From: Spirochaetes bacterium GWE1_32_154
GTDB lineage: Bacteria; Spirochaetota; GWE2-31-10
Assembly (NCBI GenBank): GCA_001829315.1
Contig: MIAY01000003.1
Coordinates: forward strand, 62,001 to 126,000
DNA length: 64,000 nucleotides
Direction: 5' to 3'
Below, one piece after another: positions 1-8,847 of this stretch (position 1 is the first letter of the stretch; each line of letters begins with the position of its first letter). The notes under the pieces were generated by a model that had not been told where the DNA came from, did no database searches, and saw only the letters and a program-made list of their open reading frames with translations. The position numbers and the translations under genes were made by a program.

Positions 1-185
1 ATTTTGCCCGAAAAGAAGGCGAAAAAAAGTCTCTTCTCAGACAGATGAAAAGAAAATTCAATATTGGTCAGTCTGAAGAAAATATAATTGTCCTATGCGT
101 TGATAATGATCTTATCGAACAGGCTCTTGATATGATAATAGATAATGCAGAAAAAGATGAAATACTGAATCTTTTCCGGCATTAA
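1..185 (+). CDS. C-terminal end of an Rpn/PD-(D/E)XK nuclease-family protein (partial)
   Basis: An open frame enters from the left edge and stops at 183-185. It encodes about 60 residues. The segment beginning EGEKKSLLRQMKRKF closely resembles the C-terminal tail of the complete Rpn-family protein at 55222-56160 (EEKKATLCRQISRKFQ), followed by the same kind of acidic helical tail ending in a short LF/LV motif. This family was once annotated as transposase (PDDEXK_2, Rpn). The catalytic domain lies outside the window, so it is not possible to say whether the gene is intact. The assignment rests on similarity between the two tails and is inference. Confidence 0.6.
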   Translation, partial: FARKEGEKKSLLRQMKRKFNIGQSEENIIVLCVDNDLIEQALDMIIDNAEKDEILNLFRH

Positions 186-321
186 TATTAAAAAAATCAG
201 AAGGGTTAATTAATCGCCGATAAACCCAATCATACTATAAAAAGAGACTCGGAGCCGTTTTATAAAGTTTAATCAATAATTTTAATACTATAATTAAAAT
301 CATAAAACTAATCATGACCAT

Positions 322-408
322 TTAGCATCTGTTATGCTAAAAATACATTATCGATGTATCCTCGCTTCTTTATGGTATGAAGAAACCGGCTAACCTCAAT
401 CACTTGAG
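322..408. repeat. Row of four short inverted repeats
   Basis: Four small perfect inverted repeats follow each other: TTAGCAT/ATGCTAA (322-328, 334-340), ATACAT/ATGTAT (343-348, 354-359), TTCTT/AAGAA (366-370, 380-384) and CTCAA/TTGAG (395-399, 404-408). They lie between the convergent 3' ends of the Rpn fragment and the gene at 441-968. They could be a 3' structured region or the end of a small element. The stems are short and AT-rich, so chance is possible. Apart from these, nothing gene-like is visible between 186 and 440. Confidence 0.35.
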
Positions 409-440
409 TTTCGCACTTGCTCCATTGTCTCTGGTTTTAA

Positions 441-968
441 TTATTCATCTTTGAAATTCACCACTTCGCTGTGGTTTAACCTGTGTATCAGGTTTGATAT
501 GTCTTTATAATCATCAAGAATTTGCATATATTTGTCATGGGATTTTCTATAATCAATACCTGATGGTATCACAATATCTCTTTCTTCTTTTCTAATAACC
601 CGGTCAAATGCACTTGCCCGAAGATTCTCATACAAATCATCATTCTCAGTCTTCAAAGAAAATCTTGTTTCTATCGCTTCTGCAATCGAAATCTCACTAC
701 CTTTAAACAACCCTTTCTTTGTAAAATTGGCTTCTTTCAGTGCATGACTTAATTTTATTTTTCTTTTGGATAATCTATCATATTTTGTCTCAAGTGCTTC
801 TTTATCAACATCTTTTGACAACTGTAATTCATCTGTTCCAAAAAGCTGACTGTCCTTTTTTCGTTTGGCTACTTCTAAAATGCCTTTGATCATACCCATT
901 TCATCTGAAATGCGCTTAATTTCAGCTATCGTTTCATAAATATACAAATTACCTTTAGAATCCGGCAT
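441..968 (-). CDS. DIP1984-like coiled-coil protein
   Basis: The product is a 175-residue soluble, highly charged, mostly helical protein without a signal peptide. The central stretch (KIKLSHALKEANF, then IAEAIETRFSLK) and the end (DYKDISNLIHRLNHSEVVNF) resemble the helical pattern of the DIP1984 family, in which a final 'IQELNW' type helix is typical; the match is from memory and moderate. The family's function is unknown. The start is supported by GGAGG about 6 bases upstream. It sits downstream of, and in the same direction as, the WYL regulator at 1042-2010, 73 bases away, so the two may be co-transcribed. An alternative is an unrelated coiled-coil protein. Confidence 0.45.
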   Translation of the reverse strand: MPDSKGNLYIYETIAEIKRISDEMGMIKGILEVAKRKKDSQLFGTDELQLSKDVDKEALETKYDRLSKRKIKLSHALKEANFTKKGLFKGSEISIAEAIETRFSLKTENDDLYENLRASAFDRVIRKEERDIVIPSGIDYRKSHDKYMQILDDYKDISNLIHRLNHSEVVNFKDE

Positions 969-1041
969 AGTAGTTCCTCCTGCTTTATATTAATACTATA
1001 ACACAGCTACTATGAAGTATAGCTTCACACTAACAAAAGAA

Positions 1042-2010
1042 TTAATTCCCATTGAGATAAATATCCGCCATTTCTTTTATAGCAGTAAGCCATTTCTCTT
1101 TAAATTTCGGAGGAGAGATAACTTCACCATGTACACCATACTGTAATACACGCCCAAGCAACTCATCATAATGTCTTACTGACAGTTTAAATTCTATATA
1201 TTCACCCCGTTTTGCATCAACTCCGTTTGTGATTTCCTGTTTTGGATGAAAAACCTGATTTTTAGTTATCGTTCTTGCAATGCCATAAAAACGGATAACA
1301 ACAAATTCACTCCGTCCGCTTTCATTAGCACCTTTAAAAATCCCGAAATTATTACCGAGTGTCTGTTTTAAAGAAACAGCATCTATTTTATTCTCAAAAT
1401 CATACTCTGTTAGTAAAATATCTGTTATCCTGGAGAAGTTAAATACACTAAGAGTATCAAGATGAGTCATATGTGCAATGAGATACCAGTTTCCAAGATA
1501 ATTAACCAGTTTTAAAGGCTCTACCACTAACCTCCTGGTTTCATCCTGCTGATTAGTGTATTCGATAGAAATCTTTTTAGACGTCTTAAAACTCTCAAAA
1601 ACAAACATCATTTTATCAGGACTGATTTTCTCAAACTGCGAGAGTTCATATTCCACCTTATCAAATAAATTCTTGTACCCCGTTGGAAGATACTGCATGA
1701 ATGCCTTTTCAAGTTCTTCTGAAATAAACGGTACATAATTCATTGTATGAATTATTGCTTTTAAAAATGTGAATGTTAATACAAGTTTTTCATTAGTATA
1801 AATTATAAACTCATATTTAGAGAAGTAATGATACCCGCCCTTTTCCCGTGAATATTCCACAGGAATATTACGCATTTCCTTCATATAAGCAATATCGTTT
1901 CTCACTGTTCTTTCAGATACACCAAACTCATCTATTATCTGCTTTGTTGTTACCTTACCGTTATATCTTATTTTTCTATCAATAAATAAAAGACGGTCTA
2001 ATTCAAACAT
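1042..2010 (-). CDS. WYL-domain transcriptional regulator
   Basis: The product has 322 residues. Residues 1-60 form a DeoR-like helix-turn-helix (TTKQIIDEFGVSERTVRNDI), followed by a helical linker and a WYL domain at about residues 140-210 (EPLKLVNYLGNWYLIAHMTH, where the usual WYL core reads NWYL). A WCX-type C-terminal region follows. WYL regulators bind DNA and often sense nucleic-acid or nucleotide ligands, and they commonly control defence, DNA-repair or stress genes. A purine-rich GGGGGAAG precedes the ATG. The only close co-directional neighbour downstream is the DIP1984-like gene; the ligand and targets cannot be deduced. Confidence 0.85.
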   Translation of the reverse strand: MFELDRLLFIDRKIRYNGKVTTKQIIDEFGVSERTVRNDIAYMKEMRNIPVEYSREKGGYHYFSKYEFIIYTNEKLVLTFTFLKAIIHTMNYVPFISEELEKAFMQYLPTGYKNLFDKVEYELSQFEKISPDKMMFVFESFKTSKKISIEYTNQQDETRRLVVEPLKLVNYLGNWYLIAHMTHLDTLSVFNFSRITDILLTEYDFENKIDAVSLKQTLGNNFGIFKGANESGRSEFVVIRFYGIARTITKNQVFHPKQEITNGVDAKRGEYIEFKLSVRHYDELLGRVLQYGVHGEVISPPKFKEKWLTAIKEMADIYLNGN

Positions 2011-2117
2011 ACTTCCCCCGAATGCCGTTTTTTTAATTTCATAACAGAAATTATATTATAAATTATAGATTTTTTGTAATTCTAATTATAAATGAAGTCT
2101 CATCACCCTGAAATTCA

Positions 2118-2489
2118 CTATCGGTAAAAAGTAATTACTGTTGTGCCGACTTTTATTTTATCACCATCAGCTAATTTAACTTTTCTCTGGGTAGGAATTT
2201 GTTTTCCGTTAAGAAATGTACCATTTGAACTGTCAGTATCCCGGATAAACGCTTCTTCATTTTCAAAAGTTACTAAGGCGTGAAATCTTGATACTTTTCC
2301 ATCAGCAACGATTATCTGATTTGATTTATCCCGTCCTATACCAAAACTTTTATTTGATAATTGTTTACTCTGACCACCAACTTCAAGTCGGGGCAAAGAC
2401 GATTTTGCATTGATTTTTGCCATTTTCTGAGTATTTGTATCATCTTCCAGTGAAAACTTGCCCGTTTCCTGATTAAATAAATTAGCCAT
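2118..2489 (-). CDS. FHA-domain protein
   Basis: The product has 123 residues. After about 45 polar, disordered residues there is a complete forkhead-associated domain: SFGIGRDKSNQIIVAD, then SRFHA, then DSSNGTFLNG. These are the GR, SxxH and NG signature positions that bind phosphothreonine. No catalytic domain is attached, so it probably acts as an adaptor read by a Ser/Thr kinase pathway, but no kinase is seen in the window. AGGGGTGAT precedes the ATG. It is the last gene of the run murI-rsgA-DUF1361, about 10 bases after DUF1361, and may be co-transcribed with it. Confidence 0.85.
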   Translation of the reverse strand: MANLFNQETGKFSLEDDTNTQKMAKINAKSSLPRLEVGGQSKQLSNKSFGIGRDKSNQIIVADGKVSRFHALVTFENEEAFIRDTDSSNGTFLNGKQIPTQRKVKLADGDKIKVGTTVITFYR

Positions 2490-2499
2490 TTATCACCCC

Positions 2500-3129
2500 T
2501 TAAATAGAAGTATCAAATAATTTCTTAAAAATCGAACGATATATCAAAGTAAAAAATTCAAAACCAATCAGTATTATAGTATAATAATAAACAATGTAAA
2601 TATAAAACGATAAATTTAATGATTCATTAATTATTACTTTCACAATTAATAGTATGTGAGTAACAATATCCCATGTTGAATACCTGTAAACCCTTCCTAA
2701 AAATATACCGACTGACATAAAAAGAGGAACAATTACTTTTATAAAAACAATATTTTTGTGTTTTACACCACTTTCATTCAAAAAGAACAAAAATTTTTGA
2801 AATGAAATGACATAACAGCTAAATCCAAGAAAAATAAAAACCATAAACTGCGGGATTAAAACAGTTGTTATAAAAACATCATCAATCTTAAAATACCGGT
2901 ACTCCTTGATTTGCCTTACTAAATGAATTATATCCGAAATAGTATAGGGAGCATTGGGTAAAAATAAAAAAAATACGGCAGTAAGTATATATAAAAAAGG
3001 TTTAACTATAAGATTGCCTTCCCAGAGACCTTTATTAAAAACTATAAAACTAATTACAAGCGGAACAAAAGCCAAAAAGAGATTAAACCCCATCCAGTCA
3101 AAAATATTATCAAAAAAAACACTCTGCAT
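2500..3129 (-). CDS. DUF1361 membrane protein
   Basis: This is a multi-spanning inner-membrane protein of about 209 residues. The motif NLFLAFVPLVISF near the N terminus and LFLPNAPYTISDIIHL around residues 65-80 are the signature of DUF1361. At least five hydrophobic segments are visible. The ATG at 3127-3129 (MQSVFFDN) is preferred because GAGGA lies 9 bases upstream. A longer frame starting at 3171 would overlap the end of rsgA by 38 bases. Function is unknown. It begins 4 bases after the rsgA stop, so the two are probably translationally coupled. Confidence 0.75.
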   Translation of the reverse strand: MQSVFFDNIFDWMGFNLFLAFVPLVISFIVFNKGLWEGNLIVKPFLYILTAVFFLFLPNAPYTISDIIHLVRQIKEYRYFKIDDVFITTVLIPQFMVFIFLGFSCYVISFQKFLFFLNESGVKHKNIVFIKVIVPLFMSVGIFLGRVYRYSTWDIVTHILLIVKVIINESLNLSFYIYIVYYYTIILIGFEFFTLIYRSIFKKLFDTSI

Positions 3130-3133
3130 ACAA

Positions 3134-4081
3134 TCACATCCTCGAATCAGATAATTTTTGAATAGTATCACGCATTCTCAAATAACTCTCATATCGAAAA
3201 TCTGCAATATCACCACGTGATACTGCTTTTAATATAGCACAATCAGGCTCATCAATATGCTGACAATTGGTATATTTACATCCCTGTCTGTAAGCATCAA
3301 AATCGCGATAATTTAACTCAACATCTTCAGCGCGGTCAAGAAATATCGAGAATTCACGAACCCCCGGCGTATCAATAATTTTCGCACCAAAAGCAAGGTC
3401 ATATAATCGTGAATGAGTCGTTGTATGAGTCCCTCGATTAAATTTGGAACTGACATCACCTACCCGTATATAATCAAAATCAGGATCGAGTGTTTTAATG
3501 AGTGAACTCTTACCAACACCTGATCTTCCACTGAAACTGCATATTTTACCGGTCAATTCTTTTTTTAACTCTTCAATTCCTATTTTATCAACATTTGAGA
3601 CAAGCAATATTTTATAGCCGATTTTTTCATATTCGGCTCTGATTTTTTTAAATGCCTCAGGATCATCGCCTTCTAATAAATCAATTTTATTTATAACAAT
3701 AAGAGTATTAATATTCATAATATCAGCAGTAAACAGACAACGGTCTATAAAAAAAGTTCTCAATGGCGGGGAAATTACAGAATCTACAATAACTAATGTG
3801 TCAATATTGGCAACCAATGACTGAACTTGCCGGCCACCTTGCTTTAACCGTACAAATTCATTTTTACGAGGCTGACGTTTTACAATTTTCCCTTCATCTT
3901 TACTTGATTTTTCAAATAAAACTCTATCCCCGGCAACTAAAGGAGTTGCCTCAAACCGTCCTTTTAAAATGAAACTATTATCTAATTTTTTACCTTTGAT
4001 AAGACACTTAAATACATTTTTTTCGTTGTCTTCTACATAAAAAATAGATTTTACACCCCAAAGAACGAGTCCTTCTTCCAT
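3134..4081 (-). CDS. rsgA: Ribosome small-subunit-dependent GTPase RsgA
   Basis: RsgA is a late-stage 30S assembly GTPase. The 315-residue protein shows the family order: an N-terminal OB-fold (residues 1-70), a circularly permuted GTPase core with NKID (G4) preceding GRSGVGKSSL (G1, about 185) and DTPG (G3), and a C-terminal zinc knuckle CKYTNCQHIDEPDC. The beginning (LVLWGVKSIFYVEDNEKNVFKC) has the form expected of an RsgA N terminus, so the start at 4081 is kept even though it overlaps the end of murI by 31 bases. The genes murI, rsgA and DUF1361 form a tight operon. Confidence 0.95.
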   Translation of the reverse strand: MEEGLVLWGVKSIFYVEDNEKNVFKCLIKGKKLDNSFILKGRFEATPLVAGDRVLFEKSSKDEGKIVKRQPRKNEFVRLKQGGRQVQSLVANIDTLVIVDSVISPPLRTFFIDRCLFTADIMNINTLIVINKIDLLEGDDPEAFKKIRAEYEKIGYKILLVSNVDKIGIEELKKELTGKICSFSGRSGVGKSSLIKTLDPDFDYIRVGDVSSKFNRGTHTTTHSRLYDLAFGAKIIDTPGVREFSIFLDRAEDVELNYRDFDAYRQGCKYTNCQHIDEPDCAILKAVSRGDIADFRYESYLRMRDTIQKLSDSRM

Positions 4082-4863
4082 TCAACATCCTTTATATATA
4101 AATCATCAAATATTGTATACTTTCTATTATACTGCACATATAATGCAATATTCTTTTTACTGCTCAAAAATAATATTTTTTTAGAATCGTTGTCAAAAAA
4201 TGAATCATTAATTAAAGACAAAATCCGTTTCGATACACCTTCTCGTGAATCAACAATTTTAACAATCCCGTTAAAATAATTATAAATATCGTGTTCTGCA
4301 TATGAATAATGAGTGCATCCAAGAACCAGAGTATCTATTGCTTTATCATTAAAAAATGATAATTCCTCATCGATAACTTCTTTTAATTCACTTTCACTTA
4401 CTTGTAACTCTATAGCTTCAACTAATTTTGACGCTTCTTTAATAAAAACCTTGGAATCAGCTGCAAAATCTCTAATTAGACCGGATAAATAACCACTTTG
4501 TACAGTCGTTTTCGTTGCAATTATCCCGATATTCTTATTTAAAGTCATATTTGATGCCGGTTTTACAGCCGGAACGGTGCCAACAATCGGTATATTAATC
4601 CGCTTTCTCAAAAAATCCAATGCTGAAACTGATGCGGTATTACAGGCAATAACAATTAACTTTATATCATATTCTTTACATAAAAAATTATAAATATCCA
4701 ACAGATATGTACCTATAACTGCTTCCTCTTTTCCTCCATAAGGAAAATGTTCAGAATCAGCATAATACAAAATATTAAGCGAATCATGTAATGAATTAAG
4801 ATAATTAAGTATAGAGATGCCACCTATACCCGAATCTATAAATAATATATACGGTTTACTCAA
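4051..4863 (-). CDS. murI: Glutamate racemase
   Basis: MurI interconverts L- and D-glutamate to supply D-Glu for peptidoglycan. The product has 270 residues. FIDSGIGGISIL (aspartate near the N terminus), ACNTAS (first catalytic cysteine) and GCTHYSYAE (second catalytic cysteine) are all present. The initiation codon at 4861-4863 reads TTG on the minus strand, with GAAGGA about 8 bases upstream; no better ATG exists nearby. The 3' end overlaps rsgA by 31 bases, which suggests translational coupling of the two housekeeping genes. Confidence 0.95.
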   Translation of the reverse strand: MSKPYILFIDSGIGGISILNYLNSLHDSLNILYYADSEHFPYGGKEEAVIGTYLLDIYNFLCKEYDIKLIVIACNTASVSALDFLRKRINIPIVGTVPAVKPASNMTLNKNIGIIATKTTVQSGYLSGLIRDFAADSKVFIKEASKLVEAIELQVSESELKEVIDEELSFFNDKAIDTLVLGCTHYSYAEHDIYNYFNGIVKIVDSREGVSKRILSLINDSFFDNDSKKILFLSSKKNIALYVQYNRKYTIFDDLYIKDVEWKKDSFFGV

Positions 4864-4906
4864 AAAAACGTCCTTCAGGTTATAAACCCATCAATAAATA
4901 ATTCGA

Positions 4907-6241
4907 TTACTTTTTTTTCATAAACAAATTGATACCATCATCACTTATGGTAAGTTGATAATCGGCAACCAAGTTTCGATACAATTCATACCGGGAGTCT
5001 TTATCCCTTACACTATCAAGTTTCTGTCTGATAAATTTCTCAACTTCATTAATCGGCTGAATAAATGTCTTTCCATTTTCTAATTTGAATGAAAACAAAG
5101 ACTGCTGATTTTCTTTATAGAAATCATTAATATCCTGTTGCGTTATTTCTTTCAGTTTTTTATTTCGCTCAACAAACTCATTAATAATAAAATAATCGGC
5201 TTTTATAGTAAATTTACTCTTAAAATCGGTAGAATCCAGAAATGACGTATCAAACATTTTTTCTTCAATAACCAACTTAACAGCTAAATCATTTAACAAA
5301 GTCTTTTTTTCAGAATCCGTCGGATATGGGAAAACACCTTGTCGCAAATCAGAAATTCGAGCAGAAAAATCGTTTACTGTGATTTTCTTATCTTTATATT
5401 CAACAATAACTGCCGAGTCCTCTTTACTGTTCAGGTTTTCATAATCAATAACTAAACCTGGTGATTTTAAAAGTTTTTCAAACCATTCACTTTCTATTGA
5501 TGCGACTTTATTAGTATATATCAAATCATACAATTTCCTGTCATTCAATAAATCTGTCATATTTGCTTTTTCAATTGACTCAACCCATAGTAAATGAATT
5601 CCTGCGTATGACTCTACAATTGAAGAAAGACTTTTCGGTTTCATTAGCGAGAGTACTTTATCGATTTCATCATCCATTATACCGTATCTGATTTTGCCAA
5701 GAAAACCACCTTCTGAGGATGTTACATCTTCAGAATATTGCTGTGCGTATTTTTTGAAATCGTCAAGACTATGAATCTTTGAAGATATGTCTGTTAGTAT
5801 TTTTGATGATTTGGCAACCTTATTATCATCTAAAGTATCTGTTCTTCGTACAATTTGATAGACTTCATAAATATTTGAATATTTCTCATAATCACTTGCA
5901 ACGACTTTAACTTTACTGATTACATTTTTATCACGTAATAAATCAAAGGCCACTGACTGTTTAATACCTGTAATTTTATCTATGATCTTCGGTTCTTTAT
6001 CTAGCCCCGTTTTAGCAGCCTCATCTAATATTATTTTTTCCAATGCGATTTTTCTAATAAATTTATAACAATCATCACGGGTTTTAAGATTTTCTTTTTC
6101 TGTATCAGATAAAATACTATTAATTTTTAATAAATCTGATAATGAAACACTTCCTCCATTATATGTCGCCACATCAAAATCATTAGTGCATGAGAAAACT
6201 ATGAGAAAAACAAACAAAAATACAAAACGAAAAATTTTCAT
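4907..6241 (-). CDS. PpiC-type peptidylprolyl isomerase lipoprotein (SurA/PrsA-like)
   Basis: The product has 444 residues with a hydrophobic signal ending in a lipobox (IVFSC, cysteine about residue 18), so it is predicted to be lipid-anchored in the cell envelope. A SurA_N/PrsA-like helical region is followed by a parvulin domain at about residues 110-225 (KYAQQYSEDVTSSEGGFLG, then MKPKSLSSIVESYAGIHLLWV). A second helical region follows, with EKFIRQKLDSVRDKDSRY near the end. The protein probably assists folding of exported or outer-membrane proteins. It starts 4 bases after pta and lies upstream of murI. Confidence 0.85.
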   Translation of the reverse strand: MKIFRFVFLFVFLIVFSCTNDFDVATYNGGSVSLSDLLKINSILSDTEKENLKTRDDCYKFIRKIALEKIILDEAAKTGLDKEPKIIDKITGIKQSVAFDLLRDKNVISKVKVVASDYEKYSNIYEVYQIVRRTDTLDDNKVAKSSKILTDISSKIHSLDDFKKYAQQYSEDVTSSEGGFLGKIRYGIMDDEIDKVLSLMKPKSLSSIVESYAGIHLLWVESIEKANMTDLLNDRKLYDLIYTNKVASIESEWFEKLLKSPGLVIDYENLNSKEDSAVIVEYKDKKITVNDFSARISDLRQGVFPYPTDSEKKTLLNDLAVKLVIEEKMFDTSFLDSTDFKSKFTIKADYFIINEFVERNKKLKEITQQDINDFYKENQQSLFSFKLENGKTFIQPINEVEKFIRQKLDSVRDKDSRYELYRNLVADYQLTISDDGINLFMKKK

Positions 6242-6244
6242 ATA

Positions 6245-7237
6245 TTACACCTGAACTGAAGTTATTGAAACAACATTAACAATGTCTTCTACACTGCAAC
6301 CTCTTGATAAATCATTAACCGGTCTGTTAGCCCCCTGAAGAATCGGACCAAGTGCTTCAGCATTACCAAATCGCTGAACTAATTTATAACCGATATTACC
6401 GGCTTCAAGATTCGGAAAAACCAGTACATTGGCTCTACCGGCTACTTTAGAGCCCGGTGCTTTTTTATTGCCCACTTCAGCTACTATAGCGGCATCTAAC
6501 TGTAACTCACCATCAACCATTATGTCCGGTCTTCTTGCTTGTAAAATATCTACAGCCTGAGCAACTTTTTTTGTTTCCTCTGTCTCTGCCGAGCCTTTCG
6601 TACTGAAACTTAACATCGCAACCATCGGAGTTTCACCAACAAATGCTTTGAAATTATCAGCAGTGGCTTCTGCAATATCTGCCAGCTGATTTGCATCAGG
6701 TAATGGAATTACTGCACAATCTGCAAAAAATGTTATGCCTTTATATCCGATCTCTTTGTTCGGTGAAATCATAATAAAAAATGAACTGATTGATTTAGTT
6801 CCCGGTTTCGTACCAACACATTGAATCATAGCCCGAAGAGTATGAGCCGTTGTATTTAATGCACCGCCAACCATACCATGAGCTACTTTTTTCTCAACGA
6901 GCATTGCACCGAAAAACATATAATCGTTTGCCATTATTTCTTTGGCCTGATCTATAGTCATACCTTTCTTTTCTCTCTTTTTCTGATACACAGTTACAAA
7001 TTCGTCATAATACTCTGATGTTACAGGATTAATTATTTCAGCACCATCAATAGAAACTCCAAGTCCGGATGCTTTTGCATGTATTGTTTCTGGATTACCA
7101 ATAAGGATAATCTTTGCTAATTTTCGTTTTAAAATTTCACTAGCAGCTTTGATAACTCTATCATCTTCTGTCTCAGGAAGTACTATTTTCTTATTTAAAG
7201 AGATTGCTTTCTCTTCAATCATTTTTATAAAATTCAT
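6245..7237 (-). CDS. pta: Phosphate acetyltransferase
   Basis: Pta converts acetyl-CoA and phosphate to acetyl phosphate. The 330-residue product has the size of the short, single-domain Pta. Typical blocks are IVLPETEDDRVIKAA at the N terminus, GGALNTTAHTLRAM in the middle, MLSFSTKGSAE, and VDGELQLDAAI followed by GRANVLVFPNLEAGNIGYKL near the C terminus. AGGGG precedes the ATG. No acetate kinase gene is present in the window. It follows cheB after 83 bases; acetyl phosphate can phosphorylate response regulators, but linkage to chemotaxis here is only positional. Confidence 0.93.
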   Translation of the reverse strand: MNFIKMIEEKAISLNKKIVLPETEDDRVIKAASEILKRKLAKIILIGNPETIHAKASGLGVSIDGAEIINPVTSEYYDEFVTVYQKKREKKGMTIDQAKEIMANDYMFFGAMLVEKKVAHGMVGGALNTTAHTLRAMIQCVGTKPGTKSISSFFIMISPNKEIGYKGITFFADCAVIPLPDANQLADIAEATADNFKAFVGETPMVAMLSFSTKGSAETEETKKVAQAVDILQARRPDIMVDGELQLDAAIVAEVGNKKAPGSKVAGRANVLVFPNLEAGNIGYKLVQRFGNAEALGPILQGANRPVNDLSRGCSVEDIVNVVSITSVQV

Positions 7238-7319
7238 AATTAACCCCTTTTCAAGTAAAAACTAAGAATATGGTATATTAACCTTTTTTGATTATTTTTC
7301 AATAGAAATAATGATTAAA

Positions 7320-8393
7320 TTAGTTTTTTGAATACTCAACCGCCTCATTAATAAAATTTGCAATTTTATCAAGGGGTATTATTCTATCTATTTTACCTGT
7401 TTTAATAGCACTGCCGGGCATTCCAAAAACAATAGACGACTCTTCATCCTGTGCAACTGTAAAACCTCCAGCGTCTTTGATTTCTGCGATACCTTTTGCA
7501 CCATCGCTACCCATACCGGTCAGAATTACTGCAAGTGATCTATCACGATACTCTTTTTTAATTGATTCAAACAAAACATCAACTGATGGTTTGTGATTAT
7601 TGACAGGATCAGCATCTTCTACAACAAGTCTGCCATTTTTCACAGAAGTTTGAAAGCCACCGGGAGCAATATAAACCATATTAGGCTGAAGTTTATCACC
7701 ATGCTGCCCTTCCACAACAGTCAGAGAAGAAAGGGTATTTAATCGATCGGCAAAACTTTTAGTATATAATCGTGGCATGTGCTGTACAATAACAATCGGT
7801 ATACCGATTTTTGAATCAATTCTCGGTAATATTGTTGTTAAGGCTACGGTTCCACCGGTTGATGAACCTATACAAAGAACCTCAACAGCTTTTGTTCTAA
7901 TTCGCGGAACATCATACGAAGGAAGTCCGCCAACTATAGGCAATCCGTCTTCCAGTGCATCTTCTTTAAATTTTTTATGATCAAATTTAAAATGAGAAAA
8001 CATCTTAATTTTTGAAAGTAATGAATTACTCAATGAATTTATATTTTCAACTAAATCTTTTTCTTCAGGTTTTTGTATGTAATCAACTGCTCCGATCTCT
8101 AATGCCTGTAATGTAATATCAGCACCATCTTTCGTAAAAGAGCTAATCATTATTACTGGTTTCGGTTTATTTTTCATAATATACTTTAATGTTTCAATAC
8201 CGTTCATTTCAGGCATTTCAATATCTAAAGTAATTACATCAGGATCAATTAATTCAAGTTTTTTAACTGCGATAGCACCATTTGCTGCAAAGCCCATGTA
8301 TTCAAGATTTGGATCGGAAGAAATTATATCTTTTAAAACCTGCCTGTAAATTGGCGAATCATCTACATTAAAAACCTTAATTCTTTTATTCAT
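7320..8393 (-). CDS. cheB: Chemotaxis protein-glutamate methylesterase CheB
   Basis: CheB removes methyl groups from chemoreceptors (and deamidates glutamines) when phosphorylated by CheA. The 357-residue product has a receiver domain (VFNVDDSP; phosphoacceptor region DVITLDIEMPEMNG; K of VDYIQKPEE) followed by a linker and the esterase domain from about residue 165. Its catalytic triad motifs are CIGSSTGG (Ser), QHMP (His) and LTGMGSDGAKG (Asp). It begins 1 base after the cheY stop and is the last gene of the che cluster. Confidence 0.96.
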   Translation of the reverse strand: MNKRIKVFNVDDSPIYRQVLKDIISSDPNLEYMGFAANGAIAVKKLELIDPDVITLDIEMPEMNGIETLKYIMKNKPKPVIMISSFTKDGADITLQALEIGAVDYIQKPEEKDLVENINSLSNSLLSKIKMFSHFKFDHKKFKEDALEDGLPIVGGLPSYDVPRIRTKAVEVLCIGSSTGGTVALTTILPRIDSKIGIPIVIVQHMPRLYTKSFADRLNTLSSLTVVEGQHGDKLQPNMVYIAPGGFQTSVKNGRLVVEDADPVNNHKPSVDVLFESIKKEYRDRSLAVILTGMGSDGAKGIAEIKDAGGFTVAQDEESSIVFGMPGSAIKTGKIDRIIPLDKIANFINEAVEYSKN

Positions 8394-8394
8394 A

Positions 8395-8757
8395 TTACTT
8401 AAGTGCTTTTTCTATTGCGGATATAATTCTCTCAGGTTTGAATGGTTTAACAATAAAATCTTTAACACCGGCTTTGATTGCTTCAACTATAAGTTGTTGC
8501 TGACCAAGTGCTGAACATATAATAATTTTTGCAGATTTATCAAAATCAAATATTTTATGCATCGCATCAAGACCGTTCATATTTGGCATAGTTATATCTA
8601 ATATTATAACATCAGGTCTTAAAGTCATATATCTTTCAACTGCTTCAATACCATCACACGCTTCACCAGCAATTTCATACCCTTTTTCTTCTAGTATTTC
8701 CTTTTGAACCATTCTCATAAAAGAAAGGTCATCAGCTAAAACTATTCTTGAGCCCAT
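8395..8757 (-). CDS. cheY: Chemotaxis response regulator CheY
   Basis: The product is a single receiver domain of 120 residues. Conserved positions are visible: LADD acidic pair, VIILDITMPNMNGL phosphoacceptor, CSALGQ (Thr/Ser position) and VKDFIVKPF (Lys). In chemotaxis it carries the signal from CheA to the flagellar switch, here FliM and FliY, both encoded in the same cluster. GAGGAG precedes the ATG. It lies between cheA and cheB. Confidence 0.94.
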   Translation of the reverse strand: MGSRIVLADDLSFMRMVQKEILEEKGYEIAGEACDGIEAVERYMTLRPDVIILDITMPNMNGLDAMHKIFDFDKSAKIIICSALGQQQLIVEAIKAGVKDFIVKPFKPERIISAIEKALK

Positions 8758-8847
8758 TGTAACTCCTCACTTTAACAATATTTTAATTATATCATAATTT
8801 TCACATTCAATACTATTTTTTTTAAAATATAAAAAAAAACAAATATT

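Noticed and set aside
216-223. GCCGATAA, the sigma-28 -10 octamer
   Set aside because: No TAAA lies about 15 bases upstream, and it points into the 3' end of a convergent gene.
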